Shown: positions 33,463-41,510, numbered from the stretch's first letter. The stretch is DNA of 44,396 bases from DASUBN01 sp035691665 (GCA_035691665.1 DASSIS010000038.1:1-44396), one strand, 5' to 3'. Notes: a model not told the origin generated them from the sequence alone. Made by a program: numbers and translations.

Positions 33463-34653
33463 ATGGAGTCGCCCAAGCTGAACAAGGTTGCGGTAAGCGA
33501 TCTCAAGATCGGCATGTATGTCGATCAGCTGGATCGCCCGTGGACGGAGACCCGGTTCATGTACCAGGGTTTCTTCGTGCGCAACCAGGAGACCCTCGAC
33601 GAGCTCGCGCGCGTCTGCAAGTTCGTGTTCGTCGACGCGGACCACGATGCCGGCGACACCCCGAGCCAGCGCCCCCCGAAATCCGTCCCCGAGCGCTACC
33701 CCGTGACCCAGCCGGTGGAGCGCGAGATCGTGCGCGCCAAGGCCATCCACCAGGAAGCGACCGCCGCCACCAAGGCCATCTTCACCCAGATGCTGCAGAG
33801 CGGCCGGCTGGACGTGGAGCTGGCGCGCGCCACCGTCGCCCCCATGCTCGACAGCATGCTGCGCAACCCCAACGCGCTCGTGTGGCTCACGCGCATGAAG
33901 CAGCACGACTCCTATATATTCAGCCACGCCCTCAACTGCTCCATCTGGGCCCTGGCCTTCGCCCGGCACTTAGGGCTCGACAAGGACGAGATCTACGAAG
34001 TGGGCCTGGGGTGCCTGCTCATGGACGTGGGCAAGACCCAGCTCCCGCTCACCCTGCTCCTGAAGCCGGGCCCGCTCAACGGCGACGAATTCAAGCTCGC
34101 CCAGAGCCACGTCTCCGTGAGCCGCAACATCATCCGCGGCATGGACGGCATCACCCCGCGCATCCTCGAGCTGGTGCAGAACCACCACGAGCGCTTCGAC
34201 GGCAGCGGCTACCCCTTCGGCGTCGAAGGCAAGGAGATCCCCACCCTCGCCAAGATCGCCGGCATCGTCGACACCTACGACGCCCTGGTGAGCTTCCGCC
34301 CCTATGCCGGCGAGCGCCCGCCCCACGAGGCCATGCGCTACATCTACGGCCTGCGCGGCAGCCTGTTCCAGGACGAAGTGGTGGTGAAGTTCATGCAGGT
34401 GGTGGGGGCCTTCCCCACGGGCTCCGTGGTCGAGCTCAACACCGGCGCCGTGGGCGTCGTGCTCGCCCAGAACCAGCAGCGCCTGCGTCCGCGGCTCGCG
34501 CTCGTCACCGACGACCACAAGCAGCGCATGGTCCAGCCGGCGGTGGTGGACATGATGTACGACAACCCCTGGTCCGACACCGCCAAGTTCTGGATCGACA
34601 GGTGCCTCCAGAACGGCGCTTACGGCGTGGACCCTCAACGGCTCGGCCTCTAA
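33463..34653 (+). CDS. DUF3391 + HD-GYP protein with degenerate HD motif
   Basis: A 396-residue cytoplasmic protein. The N-terminal DUF3391 (about residues 5-50, VAVSDLKIGMYVDQLDRPW...VFVDADHD) precedes an HD-GYP domain (about 120-310), the second type of c-di-GMP phosphodiesterase. HHERFDGSGYP at 241-251 and IVDTYDALVSFRPY are intact, but the metal-binding HD reads Met187-Asp188 (LLMDVGK where the family has LLHDIGK). Loss of that His should impair the metal centre, so it may bind rather than hydrolyse c-di-GMP. AGGTGGAG just upstream favours this ATG over a GTG nine bases earlier. The stop lies inside a repeat element. Confidence 0.88.
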   Translation: MESPKLNKVAVSDLKIGMYVDQLDRPWTETRFMYQGFFVRNQETLDELARVCKFVFVDADHDAGDTPSQRPPKSVPERYPVTQPVEREIVRAKAIHQEATAATKAIFTQMLQSGRLDVELARATVAPMLDSMLRNPNALVWLTRMKQHDSYIFSHALNCSIWALAFARHLGLDKDEIYEVGLGCLLMDVGKTQLPLTLLLKPGPLNGDEFKLAQSHVSVSRNIIRGMDGITPRILELVQNHHERFDGSGYPFGVEGKEIPTLAKIAGIVDTYDALVSFRPYAGERPPHEAMRYIYGLRGSLFQDEVVVKFMQVVGAFPTGSVVELNTGAVGVVLAQNQQRLRPRLALVTDDHKQRMVQPAVVDMMYDNPWSDTAKFWIDRCLQNGAYGVDPQRLGL

Positions 34654-34776
34654 AAAGCTACTGCGCTCGGCATAACTTCGTTACGGTCCGGCTCGCACTC
34701 CTCACGTACACCAAGAGTACGCTCCGGGTGCTCGCCTCCCGCGCCTCGTTCTGCCTTCGCTCGTCACGCTTTTTAG
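34650..34776. mobile_element. 127-bp MITE-like element with 9-bp terminal inverted repeats
   Basis: CTAAAAAGC at the left end and GCTTTTTAG at the right end are perfect inverted repeats. The left one supplies the TAA stop of the HD-GYP gene. The interior is GC-rich and carries a short palindrome CGTAC...GTACG. No coding capacity. A 14-bp interior stretch, CTGCGCTCGGCATA, recurs inverted at 35599-35612, on the other side of the protease gene. I suspect a nonautonomous repeat; no target duplication was identified. Confidence 0.5.
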
Positions 34777-34816
34777 GTAGTGCTTTTTGGCATCCATATA
34801 ATTGATAATCGGATGC

Positions 34817-35584
34817 ATGAAAGAGCCTCAGCGATATTTTGGTTGCATCCGGGACAAGCCCGATGCGCGTGATCACAAATACGTACCCTCCGCGGCCCAT
34901 CTCAGCAGTGCGCCTGCCAAGGTCGACCTGCGGCCCCAGTGCCCGCCGGTCTACGATCAGAGCCCGCTCAACAGCTGCACCGCCAATGCCACCGCCGCCG
35001 CCATCGAGTTCGAGCGCATGCGCTTGAAGCTCGCGCCGGATTACACCCCCTCGCGGCTCTTCATCTACTACAACGGCCGCAAGCTCGCCGGCACCGTGGC
35101 CAAGGACGCCGGCATGCCCCTGCGCGACGCCATCAAGTGCGCCGCCAAGCAGGGCGATTGCCCCGAAACCCAGTGGCCCTATGACCCCGCCAAGGTGCTG
35201 GAGGCCCCGACCCCGCAGTGCTACGACTCCGCCATCAAGCACGGCAAGCTCAGCTACCAGGCCGTGCAGCAGGATCTGGCCCACATGAAAGCCTGCCTCG
35301 CCGCGGGCCGGCCCTTCGTGCTCGCCATCCACGTCTATTCCGGCTCCGAGACCCCCGCGGCCAAGGCCAGCAACACCTTCCCCACGCCCCGGAAGGGCGA
35401 GACCTTGGTCGGCACCCACGCCGTCATGGCCGTGGGCTATGACGATGGGCCGGGCCACCTCATCATCCGCAACTCCTGGGGGCCCCATTGGGGGCAGGGC
35501 GGCTACTTCTTCCTGCCCTATGACTACGCCGCCAACCCGGCCTACGCCGGGGACCTCTGGACCTTGAGCGTTACCCCCTCCTGA
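34817..35584 (+). CDS. papain-like C1 family cysteine peptidase
   Basis: A 255-residue protein with no signal peptide. It has the papain order of catalytic residues: Gln in VYDQSPLNSCTANA with nucleophile Cys54, His201 in GTHAVMAVGYDD, and Asn219 in IIRNSWGPHWGQGGYFFLPYDY. The opening DKPDARDHKYVP followed by KVDLRPQCPPVYDQ is typical of bacterial C1A-like proteins lacking a long propeptide. ATG is preferred over TTG five codons earlier. It is bracketed by inverted copies of a short repeat, stands alone, and could have been moved as a cassette. The substrate is unknown. Confidence 0.88.
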   Translation: MKEPQRYFGCIRDKPDARDHKYVPSAAHLSSAPAKVDLRPQCPPVYDQSPLNSCTANATAAAIEFERMRLKLAPDYTPSRLFIYYNGRKLAGTVAKDAGMPLRDAIKCAAKQGDCPETQWPYDPAKVLEAPTPQCYDSAIKHGKLSYQAVQQDLAHMKACLAAGRPFVLAIHVYSGSETPAAKASNTFPTPRKGETLVGTHAVMAVGYDDGPGHLIIRNSWGPHWGQGGYFFLPYDYAANPAYAGDLWTLSVTPS

Positions 35585-35628
35585 GGGGCTAGTAAAACTA
35601 TGCCGAGCGCAGCATCATCTTATCCGTC

Positions 35629-35648
35629 ATCCCGGCGAAGGCCGGGAT
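35629..35648. repeat. REP-like hairpin
   Basis: ATCCCGGC-GAAG-GCCGGGAT within a GTCATCCCGGCGAAGGCCGG context. Near-identical sequences are common intergenic repeats in many proteobacteria. Confidence 0.7.
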
Positions 35649-35695
35649 CCAGTTCTTCATAGGTCGCATCATCAAACTCTGCACGGGAGACCGCC

Positions 35696-35800
35696 ATGAG
35701 CAAAGGTATGGAGAGGAAGAAAGAAGACCGGAAGAAGCCCCAGAAGAGCCTCAAGGAGAAGCGCGCGGAAAAAGCCGCCAAGCGCGCCGCGCGCTCCTAA
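35696..35800 (+). CDS. small basic Lys-rich protein (34 aa)
   Basis: An ATG preceded by GGGAGA opens a 34-codon frame beginning MSKGMERKKEDRKKPQKS and ending KRAARS, with about half of its residues Lys or Arg. Tiny proteins of this pattern ('MSKGq..KK..KK.P.K..KEKRA.K') recur in proteobacterial annotations as conserved hypotheticals; that is from memory. The frame is followed 28 bases later by a strong terminator, which supports a real transcript. Nucleic acid binding would fit the charge but is not shown. Confidence 0.6.
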   Translation: MSKGMERKKEDRKKPQKSLKEKRAEKAAKRAARS

Positions 35801-35822
35801 GACAAAAACCGTTTCGGAAGAT

Positions 35823-35857
35823 AAAAAAGCCGTCGCCCTTCAGAGCGACGGCTTTTT
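35823..35857. terminator. bidirectional Rho-independent terminator
   Basis: Stem GCCGTCGC/GCGACGGC with A6 on the left and T5 on the right, an 8-base loop. It ends the small basic protein gene and can also stop minus-strand transcripts from the GGDEF-EAL gene. Confidence 0.92.
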
Positions 35858-35887
35858 ATTGCCTTGTTCCCGTCGCACTGCGCCAGG

Positions 35888-35981
35888 GTGAGCTGCGAGA
35901 GCAGCGAACGCCCGTGCAGGAGCACGGGCAGGTCCGCCGGCGTAGCAAGGATGCGGAGCCGGGTAGGTGGCGTCAGCCACC
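35888..35981. repeat. hairpin-array element, copy 1
   Basis: Ordered hairpins GCTGC-GAGA-GCAGC, then GAACG, then GCCCGTGC-AGGA-GCACGGGC, about 35 unpaired bases with AGCAAGGATGC, then GGTGGC-GTCA-GCCACC. The same order is seen in the copies at 41329, 41750 and 44079, with different but still paired stem bases. It lies 57 bases downstream of the GGDEF-EAL stop. Confidence 0.75.
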
Positions 35982-36037
35982 CGGAATCTTTGCTCTTGGG
36001 TCACCAGCCCTGAAAACCATCAAGACTTGAGTCCGAG

Positions 36038-38368
36038 CTATTGCCTCGTCGCCGTCGCCGCCCGCCATGATTGCGAATGCCACCAGGCCTCGAAATCCGC
36101 CGCCGGCAGCGAGCGGCTGATGAAGTAGCCCTGGGCCGTGTCGCAGTTCAGCTTGCGCAGCTTCACGAGCCCGGCCCGGGATTCCACCCCTTCGCCCACC
36201 ACCTTGAGCCCCATGTTGTGGCCGAGCTCGATGGTGGAGCGCACGATGATCTCGTCGTCCTCGCTGTGCTCCAGGCCCTTCACGAAGGAGCGGTCGATCT
36301 TGAGCTCGTCCAGCGGCAGGCGCTTCAGCTGCGCCATGGAAGAGTAGCCCGTGCCGTAGTCGTCGATGGAGAGCATCATGCCGAGCTTGCGCAGGCGGCG
36401 GAAGGCGACCACCGCCTGGGCCACGTCCTCCATCACCGCGCTCTCGGTGATCTCCAGCGCCAGCTGCTCCGCGTCCGCGCCCGCTTCCTTCACCGCCAGC
36501 TGCACGTCCTCGATGAAGCCGTCGTGGCGCAGGTCGTGGGCCGAGACGTTCACCGCGAGCCTGAGCTCCATGCCCGACTTGTACCAGGCGGCGGCCTGGG
36601 TGCAGGCCTGGCGCAGCGCCCAGGAGGTCACGAGGTTGATGTTCCCCGTGTGCTCCAGCATGGGCACGAAGTCCGCCGGCGGGATCAGGCCGTAGAGCGG
36701 GTGCTGCCAGCGCACAAGTGCCTCTGCGCTGTGCACCGCGCCCAGGGCCAGGTCCATCTTCGGCTGATAGTGCAGCACCAGGTCCCCGTGCTCGATGGCG
36801 CTCTGCAGCTCCCCGAGCAGGCTGAGGCGCAGGCGGCTGAAGCGGTCCTGGCTGCCGTCGTAGATGGCGTGGGCGAGGCGCTTCTGCTTCGCCGTCCATT
36901 TCGCCATGTCCGCATGGCGCAAGAGCGTCGCCGCGTCGTTGCCGTGGTCCGGGTAGCTCGCGAGGCCGATGCCGGCGGCGAGATGCAGCGTCAGCCCGTC
37001 GGCGTTGAAGGGTTTGGCGAAGGTCGCCGAGACCCGCGCGATGTGCTCGGGGATCTCCCGCGCCGTGGTATCGCGGAGCAGCACGCCGAACTCGTCGCCC
37101 GCCAGGCGCGCCACCTCGTTGCCTTCCCCGGCGGAGGCCGTGAGCCGCTCGCCCACTTCCCGCAGCAGCCGGTCCCCGGCCTCGTAGCCCAGGGTGTCGT
37201 TGATATCCTTGAAACGGTCCAGGCCCACGATCATCACCGCCGTGCGCCGGTCCGAGCCCGCCACCTTGGTGATCGCCTCGGCCGTGAGCCGCTCCAGTAG
37301 CGGGCGGTTCGCGAGGCCGGTGAGCGCGTCCCGCTCCGCATGGCGGCGGATCGAGGCCTCGCGCTCCGCGATGGCCCCCTGCATGCGGTTGAACTTCTGC
37401 ACCAGGTCCCCGAGCTCGCCCTTGTGGCGCAGGGTGATCGGTTCCGAATAGTCGCCCGCCTCGATGGCGTCGGCCCGGTCCACCAGCACCCGCACCGGCC
37501 GCACCACGTGGCGCGAGAGCAGCCAGGCCCCGAGCAAGGCCAGGATGAGCGTCACGCCGAACATCTCCAGGAGGCGCGTCCACCAGGTCTCGTAGCCCGC
37601 GAGTGCCGCGTCCAGGGAGCGCTGCAGGAGCGCCGTCACCGGCCGTCCCGGCGCGCCCGCGAGCGGCAGCGCGGCGCCGAGCCAGGTCTCGCCGCCGAGC
37701 GGCATGCGCTCTGCCGGCTTCGCTCCCGAACCGAGACCCGCGGCCGCGGCCGCGGGCAGGGTGGTGGCGAGCGGATGCCAACTCCCGTCCGGCATCTGCT
37801 CCAAGAAACTCACCTGCAGCGAGGTCAGCTGCGCGTACTGCTGCGCGAGCGCCGCGTCCACCCGGAAGCCCAGCAGCACCCAGCCCACCCGGTTCGGCGC
37901 CCGCAGCGGCGCCGCCGTCAGCTGGTACACCGTGTCCCCCAGGTCCAGGAACAGGGGATGCGCCGCCGCATAGGGCAGGGCGTCGGCGCCGAGCTCGAAA
38001 GGCCGGCCCGCGAGTCCCGGGCGCGCCGTGTCGGCGCGGATCACGCCCTTCAGGTCCACCGCCACCGCCTCGTCCGCGCCCACCTGGCGGCGGCGCCGGT
38101 CCAGGGCCACCAAGAGGTTGCGCTGTCCCTGCTGGAAGGATTCCAAGAGGCCGAAGTCATGGGCGAGGGTGTCGGAGAATATCGCGAGCGAGCGGTAGTG
38201 CGACTCGAACTGGCCCTGGAACACCCGGCTGCCGGTGGCGAGCTGCTCCGTGAGGCCCTGCTCCGCCTGCGCCTGCACCTTGCGGTAGAGGGTGTAGAGC
38301 GTCGCCGACTGGATAGCGAGCAGGAGCCCGAAGACCAGAGCGAAGACCTTGAACTGCAGGCTGTGCAT
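36038..38368 (-). CDS. Cache-HAMP-GGDEF-EAL sensor protein
   Basis: A 776-residue inner-membrane protein. TM helix at 5-26, a periplasmic Cache-like sensor (27-262), a second TM (265-285), HAMP (284-337, HVVRPVRVLVDRADAIEAGDYSEPI), GGDEF (340-500) and EAL (510-765). The GGDEF signature is AGDEF (423-427) without an I-site, so cyclase activity is doubtful. The EAL domain is complete (EALVRWQ at 549, DDYGTGYSSM, DELKIDRSFV), predicting c-di-GMP hydrolysis in response to a periplasmic signal. It starts 19 bases after the cupredoxin-like lipoprotein gene and is probably cotranscribed, so the lipoprotein may supply or modulate the signal. Confidence 0.92.
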   Translation of the reverse strand: MHSLQFKVFALVFGLLLAIQSATLYTLYRKVQAQAEQGLTEQLATGSRVFQGQFESHYRSLAIFSDTLAHDFGLLESFQQGQRNLLVALDRRRRQVGADEAVAVDLKGVIRADTARPGLAGRPFELGADALPYAAAHPLFLDLGDTVYQLTAAPLRAPNRVGWVLLGFRVDAALAQQYAQLTSLQVSFLEQMPDGSWHPLATTLPAAAAAGLGSGAKPAERMPLGGETWLGAALPLAGAPGRPVTALLQRSLDAALAGYETWWTRLLEMFGVTLILALLGAWLLSRHVVRPVRVLVDRADAIEAGDYSEPITLRHKGELGDLVQKFNRMQGAIAEREASIRRHAERDALTGLANRPLLERLTAEAITKVAGSDRRTAVMIVGLDRFKDINDTLGYEAGDRLLREVGERLTASAGEGNEVARLAGDEFGVLLRDTTAREIPEHIARVSATFAKPFNADGLTLHLAAGIGLASYPDHGNDAATLLRHADMAKWTAKQKRLAHAIYDGSQDRFSRLRLSLLGELQSAIEHGDLVLHYQPKMDLALGAVHSAEALVRWQHPLYGLIPPADFVPMLEHTGNINLVTSWALRQACTQAAAWYKSGMELRLAVNVSAHDLRHDGFIEDVQLAVKEAGADAEQLALEITESAVMEDVAQAVVAFRRLRKLGMMLSIDDYGTGYSSMAQLKRLPLDELKIDRSFVKGLEHSEDDEIIVRSTIELGHNMGLKVVGEGVESRAGLVKLRKLNCDTAQGYFISRSLPAADFEAWWHSQSWRAATATRQ

Positions 38369-38387
38369 GGCTTTAAAGGGCGCGGCG

Positions 38388-39026
38388 TCAGAAGCGCAGC
38401 CGCACCGCCTCCTCCGTGCCGGCCGCGAGCGTCAGCGTGCGCGCGTGGGCCTCGTCCGTGCCCGGCGCCCGCCACACCCCCAGCGTGTAGCGGCCGGGCT
38501 TGAGCCCCGCGAGCCTCAAGTACCCGTCCGAATCTGTCTTGCCGAAATAGGGCGCATCGGTCACGTAGAGGTAGCCCACCATCTCGTCATGTACCTTGCA
38601 GCCCAGCACCACCACGCCCGCGCGCGCGGCCGTCACCGCACCGCTGCCGCCCTTGGCGGCGAGATGCAGCGAGAAGGGCAGGGCCGGCGAGAAGGAATAG
38701 AGCTCGTGGTCCACGTCGTCCAGGTTGTGGACCGACACCGCGGTGCCCACGGGCACCGCCAGCACCAGGGGCTCGAAGTGCCGGTGCATCAGGTCCAGCG
38801 CCGCCGACGCGGGCGGCTGAGCGGTGGCGGGGACATCCATGGGGCGCAGCGTCACCAGCACGTCACGCAGCGGCAGATCGTCGGCGGTGGCGTAGACCGC
38901 GATGGCGGCGTGCGGGTCGGTATCGACCACGGCCGTGCTCACCGCGTGGGGCGCGACGAGCGTCGCGCAGGCCGGGAGCAGCAGCGCGGCGGCGGAAAGC
39001 GATGCAACCCATCCCAAACGTGTCAC
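38388..39026 (-). CDS. cupredoxin-like lipoprotein ('methylamine utilization' type)
   Basis: A 212-residue exported protein. The signal LSAAALLLPAC suggests lipidation at Cys20, although Pro at -2 is unusual. The central domain looks like a plastocyanin-type cupredoxin with a full copper site: His107 (DDVDHELYSF), Cys143, His146 and Met149 (GCKVHDEMVGY). After it comes a short beta-sandwich, SDGYLRLAGLKPGRYTLGVW. Proteins of this kind are often labelled methylamine utilization proteins; no methylamine genes are near. It sits directly upstream of the Cache-GGDEF-EAL gene, so copper or redox sensing for c-di-GMP control is an attractive inference. Confidence 0.8.
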   Translation of the reverse strand: MTRLGWVASLSAAALLLPACATLVAPHAVSTAVVDTDPHAAIAVYATADDLPLRDVLVTLRPMDVPATAQPPASAALDLMHRHFEPLVLAVPVGTAVSVHNLDDVDHELYSFSPALPFSLHLAAKGGSGAVTAARAGVVVLGCKVHDEMVGYLYVTDAPYFGKTDSDGYLRLAGLKPGRYTLGVWRAPGTDEAHARTLTLAAGTEEAVRLRF

Positions 39027-39499
39027 AGGGGTATCCCTTAGTCCCGTAACGGAAAGCAGACATCGAAGTTTGCCAGCGGCGGCCCCATCGAGCGCGCCGA
39101 GTTACCAGATTGCGCCTTTACCTATTGCTACTCAAGAGTGAGCGGCACTGCCGCCAACGCCCGCGCAGGGCTCGAAGCATAGCTTCGAGCGGGCATGCAG
39201 GGCGCATGCCCTGGACCGCAAGCGGAGCGGGTCCGCGGCATGCGCAGCCACCCGCCGCAGCGTGCCAAGCATCCCGATGATGCCTTCGGCTGGCAATCAG
39301 GTGAATCCCCCAAAATGCGAGGCGCTCCCGGATCCGGCTTGCGTGGCGGCAGCGGCGCGGGGGTTCACACGTTCGTCACAGGTACGGGGTGGATAGGTCG
39401 GTCCGAATATGGAAGTTGCCCGATAGGCACCGGCATCACCTCACTTGAGAATGGCCGACCGGGACAAGCTCCCCAACCCGCGCCTACGGTGGAACCGCC
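39027..39499. other. gene-free divergent region with repeat DNA
   Basis: These 473 bases separate the divergent lipoprotein and TetR genes. The middle is hairpin-array repeat DNA (listed separately). The remaining parts should contain two promoters; I could not pick out convincing -35/-10 pairs. Open frames across the repeat have no protein character. Confidence 0.5.
39138..39310. repeat. hairpin-array element, variant type
   Basis: It starts with GTGAGCGGCACTGCCGCCAACGCC and contains GCTCGAAGC-ATA-GCTTCGAGC and GGGCATGC-AGGGC-GCATGCCC, followed by GGACCGCAAGCGG. The opening and the GCTCGAAGC hairpin recur almost unchanged at 41150-41195. Confidence 0.7.
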
Positions 39500-40168
39500 A
39501 TGACCCCCAGTCCCCATCATCACCGTCGCGGCGCGCCGGCCGTGCCTCGCCCCGTCGAGGCCGGGCCGCCCGCGGTGGCGCATGAAGAGGTGCGCCGCAA
39601 GCTCCTGTTCGTGGGCAAGCGGCTGTTCGCCTATTTCGGCTACGCCGAGGCCCCCCTCGCGGACATCGCGCGGGCCGCGGACCTGTCCGAGGAAGAGCTG
39701 CTGCAGCATTTCGACGCCAAGCACAAGCTGCTCGCCGCGATCTACGACGAGGAATGGAAGAGCCTGCACCCGCGCATGGAAGACGTGGTGCTCGCCACGC
39801 CCGGTGCCGACGACGCCCTGCTCGAGATCCTCGCCGTCATGACCCGCGCCCTCGACAAGGACCGGGACCTGGCCAAGCTCTGGCTCTTCGACGGCTACCG
39901 CCAACGGGCCGCCGGCGGGCGCGTCTCGCTGCCCCGGGGTTTCATCGAGTTCTTCGGCCTCATCACCAAGCTCGTGGTGCGCGGCCAGCGGGACCGGGTC
40001 TTCGACCGCGAGCTGCGGCCGGGCGTGGCCGCCTCCCTGCTCATCGCCGGCATGGAGGGCCTGGTGCGTGACTGGCTGCTCAGCGAACAGGTCCCCGGCG
40101 CCCAGCCCTACTCGGGCTCCCAGCTGATCACCGCCTACAACGCCCTGGTATCTGGTCTGAGACCCTGA
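39500..40168 (+). CDS. TetR/AcrR family transcriptional regulator
   Basis: A 222-residue regulator. After a His/Pro-rich tail of about 27 residues, the HTH runs EEVRRKLLFVGKRLFAYFGYAEAPLADIARAADLSEEELLQHFDAKHKLLAAIYDEEW, where the usual YYHF of TetR is LQHF. The rest is a helical ligand domain with MEGLVRDWLL near the end. It is a single gene divergent from the cupredoxin-like lipoprotein across a repeat-bearing gap. The target genes are unknown; the membrane protein downstream is separated by 230 bases. Confidence 0.85.
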   Translation: MTPSPHHHRRGAPAVPRPVEAGPPAVAHEEVRRKLLFVGKRLFAYFGYAEAPLADIARAADLSEEELLQHFDAKHKLLAAIYDEEWKSLHPRMEDVVLATPGADDALLEILAVMTRALDKDRDLAKLWLFDGYRQRAAGGRVSLPRGFIEFFGLITKLVVRGQRDRVFDRELRPGVAASLLIAGMEGLVRDWLLSEQVPGAQPYSGSQLITAYNALVSGLRP

Positions 40169-40223
40169 TCGCCGCGTCCCGTGCGCGTGCTTTCCGATTT
40201 CCACCATGGGAAGGAGATCCAAA

Positions 40224-40247
40224 CCCTTCTCCCTCCGGGAGTAAGGG
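40224..40247. repeat. intergenic GGGAG-type hairpin repeat
   Basis: CCCTTCTCCC-TCC-GGGAG(T)AAGGG followed by TAGGGGATGAGGG. This resembles a common proteobacterial intergenic repeat ('CCCTCTCCC...GGGAGAGGG'). Confidence 0.55.
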
Positions 40248-40398
40248 TAGGGGATGAGGGCGATCCCGCGTCCTATCTATATAAGCGTGGCGCCGGCCCG
40301 CGATATATCGTCACTGTGATATTCCGTCCCTCCGTTTGCGCCCTCCGCGCCGCCCCGGTAACCTGCCCTGACAGAAAAAATAATGGAAGGGGGAAATC

Positions 40399-41091
40399 AT
40401 GGAGGGAGGCAATCTCAACGCCGCGCCTGCGGCGGGTGTATCCGGCGTCGTGTTCCGGCGGCGCATGGCGGCCCTGAACCGGACCGGCCGGCGCCAGGTG
40501 TTTCTCCTGTTCGGAGGCGTCGCGACCTTCCTGGTCGGCACCATCCTCTGGCTGCAGTACCAGATCGCCCACCTGCCCCCACGCCATGGAGCGCCGGTCC
40601 ACCCCCACGCCATGAGCAGCCGTTCGGAAGGGGACCTTTACTTCATGGTCCTCACCCTGCTCCTGGGGGTCATCTACGTCTATCTCATCAGGAGATACGA
40701 ACGGCTCTACGTGAGTCCCAAGGGCATCCGCTACGTCACCCTCTTCGGCGGATCTTTCGCCTTCCTCGCCTCGCTCTATCCGAGCTGGGAACTCGGTTGG
40801 GACGAGCTCGCCGACATCCGTCTCGTGCAGCGGACCGGCGGGCGTGCCACGCGCGGCGCCCAGATGTGGCTCTATGAATTGCAGCCCCGGCAGGGCGCGG
40901 TGCGCCGGCTCGGCGCCGCCGCCTGGCGCCTGGACGGCAAGCCGGACGAACTCGACCTCACCATGGGGCAGAACCTCAAGCGCGACCCGGCCATCTTCAA
41001 GACCGCCTTCGCCAAGACCGGGCTCTTCCGCCTGCTGGATCTCACCATGCGCGCCCGTAAATCGCAGTTCCCGCAGGCGTTGAGTGAGTAG
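40399..41091 (+). CDS. membrane protein with PH-like cytoplasmic part, unknown
   Basis: A 230-residue protein with two membrane helices (about residues 33-53 and 76-96, VFLLFGGVATFLVGTILWLQY and LYFMVLTLLLGVIYVYLI), an external loop of about 25 residues rich in His and Pro, and a soluble C-terminal part. That part begins YERLYVSPKGIRYVTLFGGSF and continues WELGWDELADIRLVQ, like the bPH-type domains found after paired helices in bacterial membrane proteins. Function unknown. GGAGGC lies inside the start region; a nearby ATG at 40383 is out of frame. Confidence 0.65.
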   Translation: MEGGNLNAAPAAGVSGVVFRRRMAALNRTGRRQVFLLFGGVATFLVGTILWLQYQIAHLPPRHGAPVHPHAMSSRSEGDLYFMVLTLLLGVIYVYLIRRYERLYVSPKGIRYVTLFGGSFAFLASLYPSWELGWDELADIRLVQRTGGRATRGAQMWLYELQPRQGAVRRLGAAAWRLDGKPDELDLTMGQNLKRDPAIFKTAFAKTGLFRLLDLTMRARKSQFPQALSE

Positions 41092-41096
41092 CACAG

Positions 41097-41328
41097 CTAC
41101 GAACGCCCATACATGGATGTATGGGCCAGAGCTTCCCACGTAGGTGAGCGGCATGCCGCGAACGCCCATGCAGGGCTCGAAGCAAAGCTTCGAGCGGGCA
41201 TACCAGGGATGTATGCCCTGGGCCGCAAGTGGGTTCGAAGCACAGCTTCGAACGGAGCTACGAGACGTAGCTCCTGGGCGCTGGATGCGTAGCGCTGCGG
41301 GCATGGGCTGTGTCGCCGGTGAAGCTGG
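41097..41328. repeat. cluster of hairpin repeats
   Basis: Six hairpins in series: GCCCATACA-TGGA-TGTATGGGC, GCGGCATGCCGC, GCTCGAAGC-AAA-GCTTCGAGC, GGGCATAC-CAGGGAT-GTATGCCC, GTTCGAAGC-ACA-GCTTCGAAC and GGAGCTACG-AGA-CGTAGCTCC. Motifs GAACGCC and GTGAGCGGC separate them. No gene seen. It abuts the full element at 41329. Confidence 0.8.
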
Positions 41329-41432
41329 GTTCGCGGTATACCGCGAACGCCTATGCAGGATGCATAGGCTGGACTGGTTTGCGGAGCAGGAAGCACAGCA
41401 AAACAGGTAGCCGGGGAGGTGACGAAGTCACC
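41329..41432. repeat. hairpin-array element, copy 2
   Basis: A perfect 20-bp palindrome (41329-41348, GTTCGCGG/CCGCGAAC arms), then GCCTATGCA-GGA-TGCATAGGC, a spacer with GCGGAGCAGGAAGCACAGC, and GGTGAC-GAA-GTCACC. A terminator follows 25 bases later. Confidence 0.85.
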
Positions 41433-41457
41433 CGATTCTTTATTCTTCAAGATAAAG

Positions 41458-41490
41458 AAACGCCGCCCCGATCTCTCGTGGCGGCGTTTT
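41458..41490. terminator. terminator of the truncated Cys-rich gene copy
   Basis: Stem AAACGCCGCC/GGCGGCGTTT with a 12-base loop; on the minus strand it is followed by CTTTATC and on the plus strand by one further T. Confidence 0.85.
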
Positions 41491-41510
41491 CATCGGAGCG
41501 GGGTACGGTC

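Noticed and set aside
35629..35648. GTCATCCCGGCGAAGGCCGG as an attachment site
   Set aside because: It is a common proteobacterial intergenic hairpin; no integrase or direct repeat is present.
39195..39503. A 102-codon frame before the TetR gene
   Set aside because: It begins in repeat DNA and has no protein-like composition; it overlaps the probable promoter region.
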